Of a stretch of DNA of 64,000 nucleotides, positions 8,913 to 19,713 are shown one piece after another. A program made the translations under genes and the position numbers. The first letter of the stretch is position 1, and each line of letters begins with the position of its first letter. Under the pieces are notes generated by a model. The model searched no databases, had not been told where the DNA came from, and saw only the letters and a program-made list of their open reading frames with translations. The stretch is from Solibacillus sp. FSL R7-0668 (lineage in GTDB: Bacteria > Bacillota > Bacilli > Bacillales_A > Planococcaceae), in contig NZ_JBBOUU010000001.1 of the NCBI RefSeq assembly GCF_038006205.1, forward strand, positions 2,668,001-2,732,000. Direction: 5' to 3'.

Positions 8913-11555
8913 TTACATCGCTTTTAATTCGGCAATACGTTTTTCAACGGTTGCAAATTTTTCTTCGTAGTCGGCAAGCTTTTCACGCTCAGCGGCTACT
9001 AATGCTTCTGGTGCTTTTGAAACGAAGCGTTCATTTGCTAATTTACCAGAAACTAATTTTACTTCTTTTGCCCATTTTTCGAGTTCTTTTTCAAGACGGG
9101 CGATTTCTTCTTCAATATTAATTAATCCAGCAAGTGGCATGAAAATTTCTGCGCCTGAAACAACGGCTGACATTGCTTGGGCTGGTGCTTCAATACCATC
9201 CCCAATTGTTAAGCCATCTGGATTACAGAACTTTTCGATATAGCCTTTATTTGCTTCTAGTACAGCTGCGATGCTCGCTTCTTTTGCAGAAATCGTCATC
9301 GCTACTTTTTTGCTCATTGGCGTGTTTACTTCTGCACGAATATTACGTACTGAACGAATGATGTCCATTAATAGCTGCATATCTGTGCTTTCTGCCTTGA
9401 AATCAAATGCAGGGTTTACAGTTGGCCATGCCGCTACTGTAATTGATTCGCCCTCATGCGGTAAGTGCTGCCAGATTTCCTCTGTTACGAATGGCATTAA
9501 TGGGTGTAATAGGCGCATTGTATTGTCTAAAACATGAGCCAGTACAGAACGTGTTGTTAATTTTGCGGCTTCATCTTCACCGTATAATGGTAATTTCGCC
9601 ATTTCGATGTACCAAGAACAGAAATCATCCCAAATGAAGTTGTATAGCTCACGACCTACTTCACCGAATTCGTATTTATCTGATAATGTTGTCACACGCT
9701 CGATTGTTTCATTTAATCGACTTAAAATCCACTTGTCTGCTGTAGAAAGGTCGCCTGTTAAATCGATTTGTTCGAATGTTAAGCCTTCCATATTCATTAA
9801 AGCAAAGCGTGAGGCGTTCCAAATTTTGTTGACGAAGTTCCAAGTTGATTCTACTTTTTCAGTAGAGTAACGTAAATCCTGACCTGGTGAAGAGCCTGTT
9901 GCTAAGAAGTAACGTAATGAATCGGCACCGTACTGCTCGATTACTTCCATTGGGTCAACCCCGTTACCTAATGACTTAGACATTTTGCGTCCTTCTGCAT
10001 CACGAACTAAGCCGTGAATTAAGACATCTTCAAATGGACGTTTGCCTGTGAATTCTTTCCCTTGGAAGATCATACGGCTTACCCAGAAGAAAATAATGTC
10101 ATAGCCTGTTACTAATGTGCTTGTTGGGTAATAACGTTTGTATAACGCATCCTCTTCGTTTGGCCAGTTCATTGTAGAGAATGGCCATAATGCAGATGAG
10201 AACCACGTATCTAACACGTCTTCATCTTGTGTCCAGTTTTCTTTGTCTGCTGGTGCTTCTTTCCCTACGTAAATTTCGCCTGTTTCGTTGTGATACCACG
10301 CTGGAATTTGGTGACCCCACCATAATTGACGCGAAATACACCAGTCATGAATATTTTCCATCCAGCGGTTATACGTATTTTCGAAACGATTTGGTACGAA
10401 GTTTACTTTTTCTGCTTCATTTTTTTGCATAGCTAACGCTTCTTCCGCTAATGGGCCCATTTTTACAAACCATTGTGCTGAAAGATAAGGTTCAACTACT
10501 GCATTTGTACGCTCTGAGTGACCTACTTGGTGTACGTGAGGCTCGATTTCAACGAGTACGCCCGCTTCTTGTAAGTCCGCTACAATTTGCTTACGGCATT
10601 CGAAACGATCCATGCCTGCATATTTACCTGCTAAATCATTCATTGTGCCATCTTCGTTCATAACTAAAATACGCTCTAGGTTATGACGGTTCCCTACTTC
10701 AAAGTCGTTCGGGTCATGGGCTGGTGTCATTTTTACAACACCTGTACCGAACTCTTTATCTACATAATCATCGGCAACGATTGGAATTTCGCGACCTACG
10801 ATTGGTAAAATAACCGTTTTCCCTACTAAGTGGGCATAGCGCTCATCCTCTGGGTGAACAGCAACACCAGAGTCACCTAGCATTGTTTCTGGACGCGTTG
10901 TCGCAACACGTAATTTACCAGAGCCATCAGCAAGTGGGTATTCCATATGGTAAAATGCGCCTTCTACTTCTTTGTGAATAACCTCGATGTCAGAAAGGGC
11001 TGTTTTTGCAGCTGGGTCCCAGTTAATGATGCGTTCGCCGCGGTAAATTAAACCTTTTTCGTATAATTTAACGAAAACCTCTTTTACCGCTTCTGATAAG
11101 CCTTCATCTAACGTGAAACGCTCTTTTGAATAGTCTAATGCTAGACCTAACTTCGACCATTGTTCACGGATGTGAGAAGCATATTCGTCTTTCCATTCCC
11201 ATGTTTTTTCTAGGAATTTTTCGCGTCCTAAATCATAGCGTGAAATACCGTCTTCACGTAATTTTTGCTCTACTTTCGCTTGTGTGGCAATCCCTGCATG
11301 GTCCATCCCTGGTAGCCATAGTGCATCATAGCCTTGCATGCGCTTCATACGGATTAAAATATCTTGTAATGTTGTATCCCATGCGTGACCAAGATGTAAT
11401 TTCCCTGTTACGTTTGGTGGTGGAATGACGATTGAGTAAGGCTCTTTATCGCTTGTTGGGTCTGCTTCGAAAAATTTACCGTTTAACCACCATTCATAGC
11501 GGCCGGCTTCTGTTGACTGTGGATCATACTTTGTTGGCATTGTAATTTCCGTCAT
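8913..11555 (-). CDS. valS: Valyl-tRNA synthetase
   Basis: Class I synthetase that charges tRNA-Val. The HIGH-type signature [14 protein letters not shown] (about residue 49), the CP1 editing domain with [12 protein letters not shown], the KMSKS motif [10 protein letters not shown] (about residue 526), the anticodon-binding domain and the C-terminal coiled-coil arm (about 810-880) are all in place. Length 880 aa is standard. An AAAGGAGAG site precedes the ATG. Expression is controlled by the T-box leader upstream. Confidence 0.98.
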   Translation of the reverse strand: MTEITMPTKYDPQSTEAGRYEWWLNGKFFEADPTSDKEPYSIVIPPPNVTGKLHLGHAWDTTLQDILIRMKRMQGYDALWLPGMDHAGIATQAKVEQKLREDGISRYDLGREKFLEKTWEWKDEYASHIREQWSKLGLALDYSKERFTLDEGLSEAVKEVFVKLYEKGLIYRGERIINWDPAAKTALSDIEVIHKEVEGAFYHMEYPLADGSGKLRVATTRPETMLGDSGVAVHPEDERYAHLVGKTVILPIVGREIPIVADDYVDKEFGTGVVKMTPAHDPNDFEVGNRHNLERILVMNEDGTMNDLAGKYAGMDRFECRKQIVADLQEAGVLVEIEPHVHQVGHSERTNAVVEPYLSAQWFVKMGPLAEEALAMQKNEAEKVNFVPNRFENTYNRWMENIHDWCISRQLWWGHQIPAWYHNETGEIYVGKEAPADKENWTQDEDVLDTWFSSALWPFSTMNWPNEEDALYKRYYPTSTLVTGYDIIFFWVSRMIFQGKEFTGKRPFEDVLIHGLVRDAEGRKMSKSLGNGVDPMEVIEQYGADSLRYFLATGSSPGQDLRYSTEKVESTWNFVNKIWNASRFALMNMEGLTFEQIDLTGDLSTADKWILSRLNETIERVTTLSDKYEFGEVGRELYNFIWDDFCSWYIEMAKLPLYGEDEAAKLTTRSVLAHVLDNTMRLLHPLMPFVTEEIWQHLPHEGESITVAAWPTVNPAFDFKAESTDMQLLMDIIRSVRNIRAEVNTPMSKKVAMTISAKEASIAAVLEANKGYIEKFCNPDGLTIGDGIEAPAQAMSAVVSGAEIFMPLAGLINIEEEIARLEKELEKWAKEVKLVSGKLANERFVSKAPEALVAAEREKLADYEEKFATVEKRIAELKAM

Positions 11556-11597
11556 GTGAATCTCTCCTTTTAATTAAAAACTTTTTCAATGAAATCA

Positions 11598-12011
11598 AAA
11601 AACTCCCTTCGTCTTTAAAAAAGGACGAGGGAGTTAAATCGCGGTACCACCTTTAATTCCGTTTGGGTTTAGTCAAGCGCTCGCATACGTCGTCACTTGC
11701 TTCACTCGTCCACTCGTGAACTATATGTTCAACTCGCGTCTTCGCTCAGCTGCGTTCCTCGTCTGACAAGCGCTTTCTTTAAACCCTTATGATTTAATTA
11801 AGCGCTCGCAAAATCTGCGGCGTTCCTATGCCCAATCGGCACTTCATTCGATAACGGTGTTTAACCGGAACTTAGCTACTAATCGTTCACTAAGTCAGCT
11901 CCTAGGCTACCTTCTGTAATTACAATGTAGAAACTTTGCAGCTACCGTTTCCTCTCTTACACATTGCCAATTTACATACTCTTCCTATTCAACGCTTCAA
12001 TTATAGAGTTA
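11598..12011 (-). promoter_or_regulatory. T-box leader of valS (tRNA-Val-responsive antitermination)
   Basis: The minus strand carries the T-box core GGTGGTACCGCG (11641-11652) followed by a terminator hairpin (AACTCCCTCGTC / GACGAAGGGAGTT, 11601-11635) and a T run. Further upstream lies a Stem I with AGAGAGGAAACGG and paired CAATGT/ACATTG segments. A candidate valine specifier GUA (11908-11910) follows the Stem I descending strand in GAAGGUAGCC. Uncharged tRNA-Val should stabilise the antiterminator and switch valS on. The leader is unusually long because of an extra segment (see the repeat entry). Confidence 0.92.
11665..11831. repeat. Repeat-bearing insertion inside the valS T-box leader
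   Basis: Plus-strand GGGTTTA-gtca-AGCGCT (11665-11681) is mirrored by AGCGCT-ttctt-TAAACCC (11769-11786), about 88 bases apart. Between them are short iterations of ACTCG/CTTCG-type words and a small hairpin TGAAC-tatat-GTTCA. A second partial copy of its ends, AAGCGCTCGCA plus GGCGTTCCT, lies at 11800-11827. T-box cores do not need this segment; it may be an inserted repeat or an enlarged Stem II/III region. Confidence 0.6.
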
Positions 12012-12017
12012 GTCTTT

Positions 12018-12046
12018 ATTTTATGATGTTTCGCATAAAATATCAA
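12018..12046 (-). promoter_or_regulatory. Sigma-A promoter of valS
   Basis: Minus-strand TTGATA (12041-12046), 17 bases, TAAAAT (12018-12023). Predicted transcript start near 12011, giving a leader of about 455 bases before the valS ATG. Confidence 0.75.
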
Positions 12047-12104
12047 GGACTTCATCACACATGTTAAATATTTTAAACATATACTATACAAAAGGAGTTT
12101 TGCT

Positions 12105-12296
12105 GTGCGAAAAAATTATAATCCATACTTATTGCCGCCTTGGCTTCGAAAATTCCGATTTTTAATGCGCCATTGTATTATTCCATTAACGGTTTTCCAA
12201 GCAATTCGTACCATTATCTTTCCCACAACGCTCGACATTATTTTGCTTTTTATCTTAATGTTATTTTGCTATTTACTATTAACCGATTTTATTTAG
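12105..12296 (+). CDS. Small hydrophobic membrane protein of unknown function (63 aa)
   Basis: GTG start with an AAAGGAG site 8 bases upstream. The basic N-terminal part (RKNYNPYLLPPWLRKFRF) is followed by two hydrophobic stretches (about residues 23-40 and 43-61), the second ending in LLLTDFI. The layout suggests a small inner-membrane protein with a cytoplasmic positive face. It is the only plus-strand gene among the first 33 kb and is divergent from valS. I do not recognise the family. The good ribosome site and membrane-like composition argue that it is real. Confidence 0.6.
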   Translation: MRKNYNPYLLPPWLRKFRFLMRHCIIPLTVFQAIRTIIFPTTLDIILLFILMLFCYLLLTDFI

Positions 12297-12475
12297 TGTC
12301 ATACACCCATTCTTTAAGAAATGATAATGTGTATTCCCCAATCCAAAATTTTGATTTAAGTGTAGTGATGCATTATCACTACAGAAGGCCAACACGCTCT
12401 TTGCCATGAATGAGTTGCTGCACGATGTGACGATTTTAGCAATGTGAGGAAGAAAACATATGTATGACAAATTAA

Positions 12476-12520
12476 AAAGAGGCAATAACGAATTATTTTA
12501 GTTTCGTTATTGCCTCTTTA
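12476..12520. terminator. Bidirectional terminator after the SpoVID-like gene
   Basis: AAAGAGGCAATAACGAA is followed after 9 bases by its exact complement TTCGTTATTGCCTCTTT, with T runs on both strands. It ends the minus-strand gene at 12521 and could also end the small plus-strand gene. Confidence 0.9.
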
Positions 12521-13147
12521 TTATTTGTGTTCTTTATTTAAGTGTACTTGTACGACGCTATAAGCTTCTGCTAGTTGCTCAAGAAAATCAACTTCCTCAC
12601 TCGATAACTGAGGGCTTTCTTCAATTATTGCTTTCACATAGTCGATCGGTTCGTCAGACTGCGTTACTTCAACAATTGGCTCTGACTTAATTTCCTTTTT
12701 CATAACTGGCTCTAATTGAAGATCCTCTTTAACCATGGCAATCTCTTCATTTGGTTGCGCCTTTTTTTCAACATCACAATGTACTTGCCAACTACATACA
12801 CATTGCCCTTGCTCATTCACATCCACAGTGGATTGTAATGCCTTAATGTTCACATTTTCCACGTCATCATTTGGGATATCAATCGAAAACGGGATTGCAT
12901 ATTCAAAATAGGCCTCGTCCTTTTCGATTGCCAAATGCTCAATAAACGTACCTTCTTGCTCTGTTTCTTCACGTTCTTTGAAATCAAATTGCATACTTCC
13001 CTTTAATACATAGACACCCTTTAAAACAATCGAGCTTTCCGTCATTTCACTATGCCAATTTGGTTCTACTTTAATTACGGAACCTTGTTGCACTGTACCA
13101 AAATGAGCAGGAAAGCATAACACCTCTTGCATTTGCCAATTTTGCAT
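12521..13147 (-). CDS. Short SpoVID-like spore coat assembly protein
   Basis: The gene sits at the spoVID position (between valS and hemL). Residues about 1-125 match the beta-sandwich N-terminal domain of SpoVID in pattern (VLKGVYVLKGSM... FIEHLAI... YAIPFSIDIPNDDVENVN), the domain that organises spore-coat encasement with SpoIVA. After it come an acidic linker and a short helical end (SSEEVDFLEQLAEAYS). At 208 aa it lacks the long acidic middle and the C-terminal LysM domain of B. subtilis SpoVID (575 aa). The assignment rests on position plus the N-terminal domain pattern. Confidence 0.75.
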   Translation of the reverse strand: MQNWQMQEVLCFPAHFGTVQQGSVIKVEPNWHSEMTESSIVLKGVYVLKGSMQFDFKEREETEQEGTFIEHLAIEKDEAYFEYAIPFSIDIPNDDVENVNIKALQSTVDVNEQGQCVCSWQVHCDVEKKAQPNEEIAMVKEDLQLEPVMKKEIKSEPIVEVTQSDEPIDYVKAIIEESPQLSSEEVDFLEQLAEAYSVVQVHLNKEHK

Positions 13148-13231
13148 ATTCGCATCTCCTCTCTACGTTTACTTTATGCCGCCCTAAAACTTTTAGACCT
13201 ATTGCCTGTATTTTCAGTAATGAGGAGAACT

Positions 13232-13270
13232 AAAAAGACCCTTGTTTCTTTTGATTAGAAACAAGGGTCT
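13232..13270 (-). terminator. Terminator of the hem operon, after hemL
   Basis: AGACCCTTGTTTCT pairs perfectly with AGAAACAAGGGTCT across a 7-base loop, with a T run on the minus strand. Confidence 0.92.
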
Positions 13271-13276
13271 ATCAAA

Positions 13277-14566
13277 TTAGCGTGCCAACTTTTCAAATAC
13301 TGTATGGAAAGCCGCAACAGTTTTAGCGATATGCTCTTCTGTATGAGCAGTTGAGATGAATAAACCTTCAAATTGGGATGGTGGTAAGAAAATGCCTTCC
13401 TCTGCCATTAATTTGAAATATTCAGCGAATAAGGCTAAATCAGATGTTTTGGCTGATTCAAAATCAACCACGTCTTCATTTGTAAAGAAGAAACCAATCA
13501 TGGAGCCCGCACGATTGACCGTGTGCGGAATATTGAATTTCGTTGCTGCTGCGCGGAAGCCTTCTTCTAATTGGTCTCCAAGCTTTTGGAAATACTCATA
13601 AGATTCTGGTGTTAATTGCTCTAAAGTGGCACGACCCGCTGTCATCGCAAGTGGGTTACCTGATAGTGTACCCGCTTGATAAATCGGACCAGCTGGCGCA
13701 ATGTTTTCCATAATCTTACGTTTCCCTGCAAACGCACCTACTGGCAGACCGCCGCCAATTACTTTCCCTAGCGTTGTTAAATCAGGGGTAACACCATAAT
13801 AGCCCTGTGCACAGCTATAGTCTACACGGAAGCCTGTCATTACCTCATCAAAAATTAACACGGTGCCATGCTTTTCTGTTAATTCGCGTAGGCCTGTTAA
13901 AAACTCTGGCTTTGGCGGAACAACACCCATATTACCTGCAACTGGCTCGACAATAACCGCCGCTAATTCAGAACCATATTTTTCAAAGACTGTTTTTGCG
14001 GCCGCTAAATCATTGTAAGGCACTGTCAATGTATTTTTCGCGATATCCGCTGGCACACCCGGAGAATCTGGTAAACCTAATGTTGCCACGCCTGACCCAG
14101 CTTTAATTAATAGTGAATCACCATGCCCATGATAAGAACCTTCAAATTTCAAAATTTTGTCGCGTCCTGTATAGCCACGCGCTAAACGTAATGCCGACAT
14201 CGTTGCCTCTGTACCCGAAGAAACGAATCGAATCATCTCAATACCCGGTACACGATCCAATACTAATTTTGCTAGCTCATTTTCAGAAAGAGATGGCGCA
14301 CCAAAAGAAGTTGCCTTTGTTGCTTGCTCTTGAATCGCCTGCACGACTTTTGGCTCTGAATGACCTAAAATAAGTGGTCCCCAAGATAATACGTAATCAA
14401 TGTATTCATTGCCATCAATATCTTTAATGACCGCACCTTTACCTGAATCCATAAAGATCGGGTCTAAATTCACAGATTTAAATGCACGTACCGGTGAGTT
14501 TACGCCACCTGGCATTAAGTGAACAGCTTCCGCAAAAGCTGCCTTTGATTTCTCGTAACTACGCAT
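13277..14566 (-). CDS. hemL: Glutamate-1-semialdehyde 2,1-aminomutase
   Basis: Converts glutamate-1-semialdehyde to 5-aminolevulinate (C5 haem pathway) with PLP. The fold-type I aminotransferase features are complete: [10 protein letters not shown] near the N-terminus, [24 protein letters not shown], and the Schiff-base lysine in [15 protein letters not shown]. The longest frame begins inside hemB; a GGAGGAAA site fixes the start at 14566, one base after the hemB stop (429 aa, family norm). Last gene of hemAXCDBL. Confidence 0.97.
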   Translation of the reverse strand: MRSYEKSKAAFAEAVHLMPGGVNSPVRAFKSVNLDPIFMDSGKGAVIKDIDGNEYIDYVLSWGPLILGHSEPKVVQAIQEQATKATSFGAPSLSENELAKLVLDRVPGIEMIRFVSSGTEATMSALRLARGYTGRDKILKFEGSYHGHGDSLLIKAGSGVATLGLPDSPGVPADIAKNTLTVPYNDLAAAKTVFEKYGSELAAVIVEPVAGNMGVVPPKPEFLTGLRELTEKHGTVLIFDEVMTGFRVDYSCAQGYYGVTPDLTTLGKVIGGGLPVGAFAGKRKIMENIAPAGPIYQAGTLSGNPLAMTAGRATLEQLTPESYEYFQKLGDQLEEGFRAAATKFNIPHTVNRAGSMIGFFFTNEDVVDFESAKTSDLALFAEYFKLMAEEGIFLPPSQFEGLFISTAHTEEHIAKTVAAFHTVFEKLAR

Positions 14567-14567
14567 A

Positions 14568-15548
14568 TTATTTTTCCTCCAACCAACGACAAACGTCTTT
14601 TGCATGATAAGTAATAATTAAATCAGAACCCGCACGCTTCATACCTAATAATGTTTCCAGTACAACGGATTTTTCATCAATCCAGCCATTTTGAGCTGCT
14701 GCTTTAACCATTGAATATTCACCAGAAACATTATAAGCAACAACTGGCACTGGGAAGCTGTTTTTCACATCACGAATAATGTCCATATAGGCTAGTGCTG
14801 GCTTTACAATTAAGAAATCCGCGCCTTCTTCCATATCTGAAGTAGCTTCACGAATGGCTTCCATACGATTCGATGGGTCCATCTGATACGTTTTACGATC
14901 CCCGAATTTAGGTGCGCCCTCTGCCGCTTCACGGAATGGTCCATAATAGCTCGATGCATATTTCACGGCATACGACATAATCGGAATATGCTGGAACCCT
15001 TCTGCGTCTAAGCCTGCACGAATCGCTGCAACAAAACCGTCCATCATGTTCGATGGGGCGATAATATCAGCACCCGCTTTTGCTTGAGATACTGCTGTAC
15101 GCGCTAAAATATCTAAAGATGGATCATTTAAAATTTGCTCGCCCTCAATGACACCACAGTGACCATGATCAGTAAATTCACATAGGCAAGTGTCAGCAAC
15201 TACTAATAGCGCCGGATGACGTTCTTTAATTAAACGCGTGGCCTCTTGAACAATACCATGATCGTGGAAAGCACCCGAGCCAACCGCATCCTTTTCAGCT
15301 GGAATCCCGAATAGTAAAACTGCTTGAATGCCTAATTCAACAATTTCATCGATTTCTGCTGCTAAATTGTCAAGTGATAATTGGAACACACCTGGCATTG
15401 AGCTCACTTCATTTTTAATGTTCTCGCCTTCAATAATGAATAACGGATAAATTAAATCTTCTTTGTGTAAGTATGTTTCTTTTACTAATGCACGCATCGC
15501 AGGTGATTGACGTAAGCGACGGTGGCGTTGGAAATAAAGTTCTGTCAT
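14568..15548 (-). CDS. hemB: Porphobilinogen synthase (5-aminolevulinate dehydratase)
   Basis: Condenses two 5-aminolevulinates to porphobilinogen. The two Schiff-base lysines are present ([15 protein letters not shown] and [11 protein letters not shown]), as is the zinc-type cysteine cluster [14 protein letters not shown]. The ATG overlaps the hemD stop by four bases (ATGA), so translation is coupled. Length 326 aa is standard. Confidence 0.98.
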   Translation of the reverse strand: MTELYFQRHRRLRQSPAMRALVKETYLHKEDLIYPLFIIEGENIKNEVSSMPGVFQLSLDNLAAEIDEIVELGIQAVLLFGIPAEKDAVGSGAFHDHGIVQEATRLIKERHPALLVVADTCLCEFTDHGHCGVIEGEQILNDPSLDILARTAVSQAKAGADIIAPSNMMDGFVAAIRAGLDAEGFQHIPIMSYAVKYASSYYGPFREAAEGAPKFGDRKTYQMDPSNRMEAIREATSDMEEGADFLIVKPALAYMDIIRDVKNSFPVPVVAYNVSGEYSMVKAAAQNGWIDEKSVVLETLLGMKRAGSDLIITYHAKDVCRWLEEK

Positions 15549-16288
15549 GATGATAATTCCTCCAAGATGAGCTGTTCAATGACAGCTTGCATCGTATAGA
15601 TTTTTGGTTGCACAATCGGCTTTACACCGTATTTTTCTAGTGCTGCCGTTGTAATATGACCAATCGAAGCAAATTTTACATAGCGCCAATCGACAGTTGG
15701 CACAATCGAGTGTGCATAGATTTCTACCGCAGATGGGCTTGCAAAAATGACAATAGGCTCTTCATGCGCTAATAAACACTCTTCTAATGGCTGTAAATAG
15801 CTTTTACAAGGACGTGTTTCATAAACGGTCCATTCATCAGCACCTGTGCCGTCATGAATGGTGCTTTTCGCCATAGAGCCACGTACAAATAACGCCCGCT
15901 CATTTGGCAATAGCTCGAATTGTTGAATAAACACATCGGCGCTATAAACAGTCGGCATAAAGTGAATCTTAAACCCATGCTGATTTAGTAATGTGGCTGT
16001 CTTTTCACCGACAGCCGCAATTTTCAACGTGCTCGGTACTGTGACTAGGGCACGCTCTAGCTTATCGACAAAAAATGTAACGGCATTTTGACTCGTAAAA
16101 ATAAGCCAATGATACGTCTCAAGATTGTTAAGATACGTTTGATCTTCCATAGTCACTTTTTCAACGGTTTCAATTAACGGATAGCAATAGACTTGACCAC
16201 CATGCTGTGTAATAAGCTCTTTGACAGACATAACAACACTTGAGCCCGTTAAAATAATCGTTTTGTTTGCAAGTGCCTTACTGTGCAT
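15545..16288 (-). CDS. hemD: Uroporphyrinogen-III synthase
   Basis: Cyclises hydroxymethylbilane with D-ring inversion. The protein is divergent like all HemD but has the two-lobed alpha/beta pattern, with [12 protein letters not shown] in the first half and [10 protein letters not shown] in the second, at 247 aa. An in-frame TTG precedes the ATG at 16288 directly; I use the ATG. It overlaps hemC by 11 bases and hemB by 4 bases. Confidence 0.93.
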   Translation of the reverse strand: MHSKALANKTIILTGSSVVMSVKELITQHGGQVYCYPLIETVEKVTMEDQTYLNNLETYHWLIFTSQNAVTFFVDKLERALVTVPSTLKIAAVGEKTATLLNQHGFKIHFMPTVYSADVFIQQFELLPNERALFVRGSMAKSTIHDGTGADEWTVYETRPCKSYLQPLEECLLAHEEPIVIFASPSAVEIYAHSIVPTVDWRYVKFASIGHITTAALEKYGVKPIVQPKIYTMQAVIEQLILEELSS

Positions 16289-17210
16289 CAAGCTCAGCCT
16301 TTACTTTTTGAATTAAATCAAAGGCACCTTGTTCAGTTAATTTGGCTGCAACCTGTTTCCCTAATACATCTGCATCTGTTCCTGTTAATGTTTCTTTATA
16401 GCTTACAGAAGCATCCGGTGCTGCGACCAAGCCTGTTAATGTGATATTGTCCCCATCAACCGTTGCATAGCCAGCGATTGGTACTTGGCAGCCCCCATCC
16501 ATCGCAGCAAGGAACGAACGCTCCGCATGGGCAGTTTTCCATGTTGGTGCATCTGTTAATTTGGCCAATTGCTCCAGTAACTCAGCATCATCCGCGCGAC
16601 ACTCGATGCCTAAAGAGCCCTGTGCTACTGCTGGTAGACAAATATCTGTCTCTAAATATTCTGTTACGACTTCATCGCTCCAGCCCAGACGTTTAAGGCC
16701 TGCTGCCGCTAAAAGTATCGCATCATATTCTTCTGTTTCAAGCTTATTTAAACGTGTATCGACATTGCCACGAATCCATTTAATCGTTAAGTCTGGTCGT
16801 ACTGTAAGTAGCTGTGCTGAACGGCGCAATGAGCTCGTCCCAACAATTGCACCTTTTGGTAAATCGGCAAATTTCACATGATTTTTTGAGATGAACGCAT
16901 CACGCGCATCTTCACGGGGTGGAATACAGCCAATGACTAAGCCCTCAGGTAACACAGCAGGCATATCCTTCATGGAGTGCACAGCAAAATCGATTTCTTT
17001 ATCGTATAAAGCTTGCTCAATTTCTTTTACGAATAAGCCCTTGCCCCCAACCTTTGAAAGCTGCACATCTAAAATACGGTCACCCTTTGTAACGATCTCT
17101 TTCACTTCAAATTCAAACGGTACACCTGCTGCTTTTAATTCGTTAATAAACCAGTTTGTTTGCGTTAAGGCTAATTTACTTTTACGTGAACCTACAATAA
17201 TTTTTCTCAA
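16278..17210 (-). CDS. hemC: Porphobilinogen deaminase (hydroxymethylbilane synthase)
   Basis: Polymerises four porphobilinogens. Conserved [12 protein letters not shown], the arginine-rich cofactor region [12 protein letters not shown], the catalytic aspartate in HSMKDMP and the dipyrromethane-bearing cysteine in [10 protein letters not shown] are present. The start is a TTG with a GGAG site; the protein begins [10 protein letters not shown] as in homologues. Third gene of the hem operon. Confidence 0.97.
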   Translation of the reverse strand: MRKIIVGSRKSKLALTQTNWFINELKAAGVPFEFEVKEIVTKGDRILDVQLSKVGGKGLFVKEIEQALYDKEIDFAVHSMKDMPAVLPEGLVIGCIPPREDARDAFISKNHVKFADLPKGAIVGTSSLRRSAQLLTVRPDLTIKWIRGNVDTRLNKLETEEYDAILLAAAGLKRLGWSDEVVTEYLETDICLPAVAQGSLGIECRADDAELLEQLAKLTDAPTWKTAHAERSFLAAMDGGCQVPIAGYATVDGDNITLTGLVAAPDASVSYKETLTGTDADVLGKQVAAKLTEQGAFDLIQKVKAELDAQ

Positions 17211-17228
17211 GTTACTCCGACCTTTCTG

Positions 17229-18056
17229 TTATACCCATAGATGGAAATTCGATAATTTGCTGCCGAGGAAGAAATTCACGACAACGAGTAAAAACAAGTA
17301 AATATGGACGCGTGCATACATCGTACCTAATAAAATACCTTTGCGGTGCAATAAAAAAATAATTAAGTACACAACCGACACGACAAATGAGCCAATAATT
17401 TTCACGTCAAAAATGGAAAGTCCCTCTAACGTTAAAAATGCCCATTCCAGCCCTAAAATTAAACTAATTAATAATAAGGGTACACCAATAATGGTTGAAT
17501 AGTTAATCCAATTCATCGTTTGCTGTAAATTAGGCAACCGCGACCATAAATTATTCCATTTTTTTTGCTTTAGTAGACGATACAAAATCAAATACAAAAT
17601 GGCAAAGATAAACGCGACAGAAAATGCCGCATAGGAAACAATAGCAAAGCTAATATGAATCAGTAGCATTTCGGAAATCAGTGCTTCCCCAACAATTTGC
17701 CGTGCTGATTGTGGTGCAATTAAATGAATCGACATAAAAATAAAGCTCAATACATTAATAAAGAACACCGGTAAATCAACGCGAACAATGCAGTGTAAGA
17801 CAATCGACAGCATTGTAAGCAGCCATGCGTAAATAAAGACTCCCTCATAAAGTGATAAAATGGGGAAGCGTTTCGTCTCTAGGACAAAAAGCACTATGTA
17901 AATCGTTTGCAATACCCAGACAATCGAAACAAACCAAAATGCCACACGTCTACATTTCACATTTTTATATAAATAATCAATAAAATATAGCACGATACTG
18001 AGCGCATAGAGAACAATCATGAGCTCATATAATCTTGCCATAACTACATCCGTCAT
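17229..18056 (-). CDS. hemX: HemX, membrane protein that tunes haem synthesis (CcsA-like fold)
   Basis: About eight transmembrane helices, resembling the cytochrome c assembly (CcsA/CcmC) superfamily. In B. subtilis HemX lowers the steady-state level of HemA. It lies between hemA and hemC as there. Of two nearby starts (GTG 18062, ATG 18056) the ATG has the better distance (9 bases) to GGGG. Length 275 aa agrees with HemX. Confidence 0.9.
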   Translation of the reverse strand: MTDVVMARLYELMIVLYALSIVLYFIDYLYKNVKCRRVAFWFVSIVWVLQTIYIVLFVLETKRFPILSLYEGVFIYAWLLTMLSIVLHCIVRVDLPVFFINVLSFIFMSIHLIAPQSARQIVGEALISEMLLIHISFAIVSYAAFSVAFIFAILYLILYRLLKQKKWNNLWSRLPNLQQTMNWINYSTIIGVPLLLISLILGLEWAFLTLEGLSIFDVKIIGSFVVSVVYLIIFLLHRKGILLGTMYARVHIYLFLLVVVNFFLGSKLSNFHLWV

Positions 18057-18138
18057 ATGCACTATCCCCTATTTGAAATTTGCTCCAATAGCCCATTTCT
18101 AGATATGCTTAGAACACATATCTAAAAACATACATGAA

Positions 18139-18187
18139 AAAGCGTTTTCGCTATCTATAATTTTACCATATAGATACGAAAACGCTT
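18139..18187 (-). terminator. Long hairpin between hemA and hemX (attenuator or terminator)
   Basis: AAGCGTTTTCG-c-TATCTATA (18140-18159) pairs with TATAGATA-CGAAAACGCTT (18169-18187), a 19-pair stem with one bulge and a 9-base loop. On the minus strand it is followed by CTTTTTC. It lies about 57 bases after the hemA stop, so it could reduce transcription into hemXCDBL or stabilise the hemA mRNA end. Confidence 0.65.
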
Positions 18188-18244
18188 ATGTTTTATTTGA
18201 AGAAAGTACGTCAATAAGACCTTGTTTCTATTGGCATTGTTCAA

Positions 18245-19603
18245 TTAATAAGACAAACGTGGCTCGAAATTCGCATCAGGTGCCGTTTTATCTTGCTGCA
18301 CCTTTTGCTGTTGCATTTGCAGTACTTCCTGCTCAACATCCTCTTCTATTCCAAAGATTTGTTGGAACAATGCAAGCTGTGCTGCCGCTTCATTGGAATT
18401 GGCCAATTCCTTTGCCTGTAAAATTGGATTTTTTAACAACTGATTAATAATTGATTTCGTATGTTTATTTAAAATTTTTCGTTCACGTTCAGTTAAATCA
18501 GGCATTTTGTTTTCGATACTCATCATCGTCTCTTCTTGAATAGACGCGGCCTTTTTACGCAATGCTGAAATTACCGGAACGACACCTAATGTTTTAAACC
18601 AATCCTTAAACTCGATAATTTCGTTTTGAATCATAGCTACAATATCATTAGCAGCACGTTCACGCTCGGCTAAGTTAGCTTGTACAATACCTTGTAAATC
18701 ATCAATATCATACAAAAAGACATTTGGCACATCACTAATTTTTGGGTCTAAATCACGTGGCACCGCAATATCTACCATAAATAATGGATCGCCTTTACGG
18801 AATTTTGCAACATCCTTCATTAACTCATAATCAATCACATATTCTGTCGCTCCTGTTGAACTGATCAAAATATCCGCCTCAAGGAGCGTACATTGTAACT
18901 CGTTCATTGCCTTGGCATCCCCATCAAATTTAGCTGCTAGGTTTTGTGCTTTTTCAAATGTACGATTGATTACCGTTACCTTCCCAACACCATTACCATA
19001 AAGATTTTGAATCGCGAGCTCACCCATTTTACCAGCACCTAAAATCGCTACATGCTTGTTTTGTAATGAACCGAAAATCTTCTTTGCTAATTCAACTGCT
19101 GCATACGAAACAGATACGGCATTTTCTCCGATCGCGGTTTCACTATGAGCACGCTTAGCAAATGTGACAGCTTGTTTAAATAATTGATTGTAAACGGTTC
19201 CCGTAGTCCCTAATTCTTGACCTTGTAAAAAGCTTTTTTTCACTTGGCCTAAAATTTGTGTTTCACCTAACACCATCGAATCAATCCCCGCCGTTACACG
19301 GAATAAATGATCTAATGATGCATCCTCCTCACGAATAAAGAGGTGATCCTCAAATTGTTCCATCGGGATATTAAACCAGTTTGCTAAAAATTGCTTGATA
19401 TAATAACGACCTGTATGCAATTGATCTACAACCGCATAAATTTCGGTACGGTTGCATGTCGAGATAATTACATTTTCTAATATACTTTTTTGATTTTGTA
19501 GCGCTTCCATCGCATTTGCAATATCAGTTTCGATAAATGATAATTTCTCACGGATCTCGACTGGCGCTGTTTTATAATTCAAGCCTACTACCAATGTATG
19601 CAT
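18245..19603 (-). CDS. hemA: Glutamyl-tRNA reductase
   Basis: First committed haem step: reduces glutamyl-tRNA-Glu to glutamate-1-semialdehyde with NADPH. The catalytic cysteine is in [23 protein letters not shown], the histidine region and the Rossmann motif [10 protein letters not shown] follow, then the dimerisation helix. The longest frame starts at 19663, but [14 protein letters not shown] at 19603, behind GGGGG, is the conserved N-terminus (452 aa). The tail after about residue 430 is Q/K rich. First gene of the hem operon, with a PerR-type box upstream. Confidence 0.97.
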   Translation of the reverse strand: MHTLVVGLNYKTAPVEIREKLSFIETDIANAMEALQNQKSILENVIISTCNRTEIYAVVDQLHTGRYYIKQFLANWFNIPMEQFEDHLFIREEDASLDHLFRVTAGIDSMVLGETQILGQVKKSFLQGQELGTTGTVYNQLFKQAVTFAKRAHSETAIGENAVSVSYAAVELAKKIFGSLQNKHVAILGAGKMGELAIQNLYGNGVGKVTVINRTFEKAQNLAAKFDGDAKAMNELQCTLLEADILISSTGATEYVIDYELMKDVAKFRKGDPLFMVDIAVPRDLDPKISDVPNVFLYDIDDLQGIVQANLAERERAANDIVAMIQNEIIEFKDWFKTLGVVPVISALRKKAASIQEETMMSIENKMPDLTERERKILNKHTKSIINQLLKNPILQAKELANSNEAAAQLALFQQIFGIEEDVEQEVLQMQQQKVQQDKTAPDANFEPRLSY

Positions 19604-19713
19604 GAATCCCCCACACCTCACACGTTCTAATTCATAGTGTCTATTGTAACATAATTCCAACATGAATCACGTCTAGTTTGTGAACATGCTATGAATAATA
19701 TCGTTTGCACTAG

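Noticed and set aside
12381-12401. GTAGTGAT-gcatt-ATCACTAC palindrome as terminator of the small plus-strand gene
   Set aside because: No T run follows the stem; it lies about 65 bases after the stop codon. Could be an operator, but there is no support.
12140-12485. Overlapping frames around the small membrane protein and the downstream hairpin
   Set aside because: They lack ribosome sites and overlap the better-supported 12105-12296 gene or the terminator.
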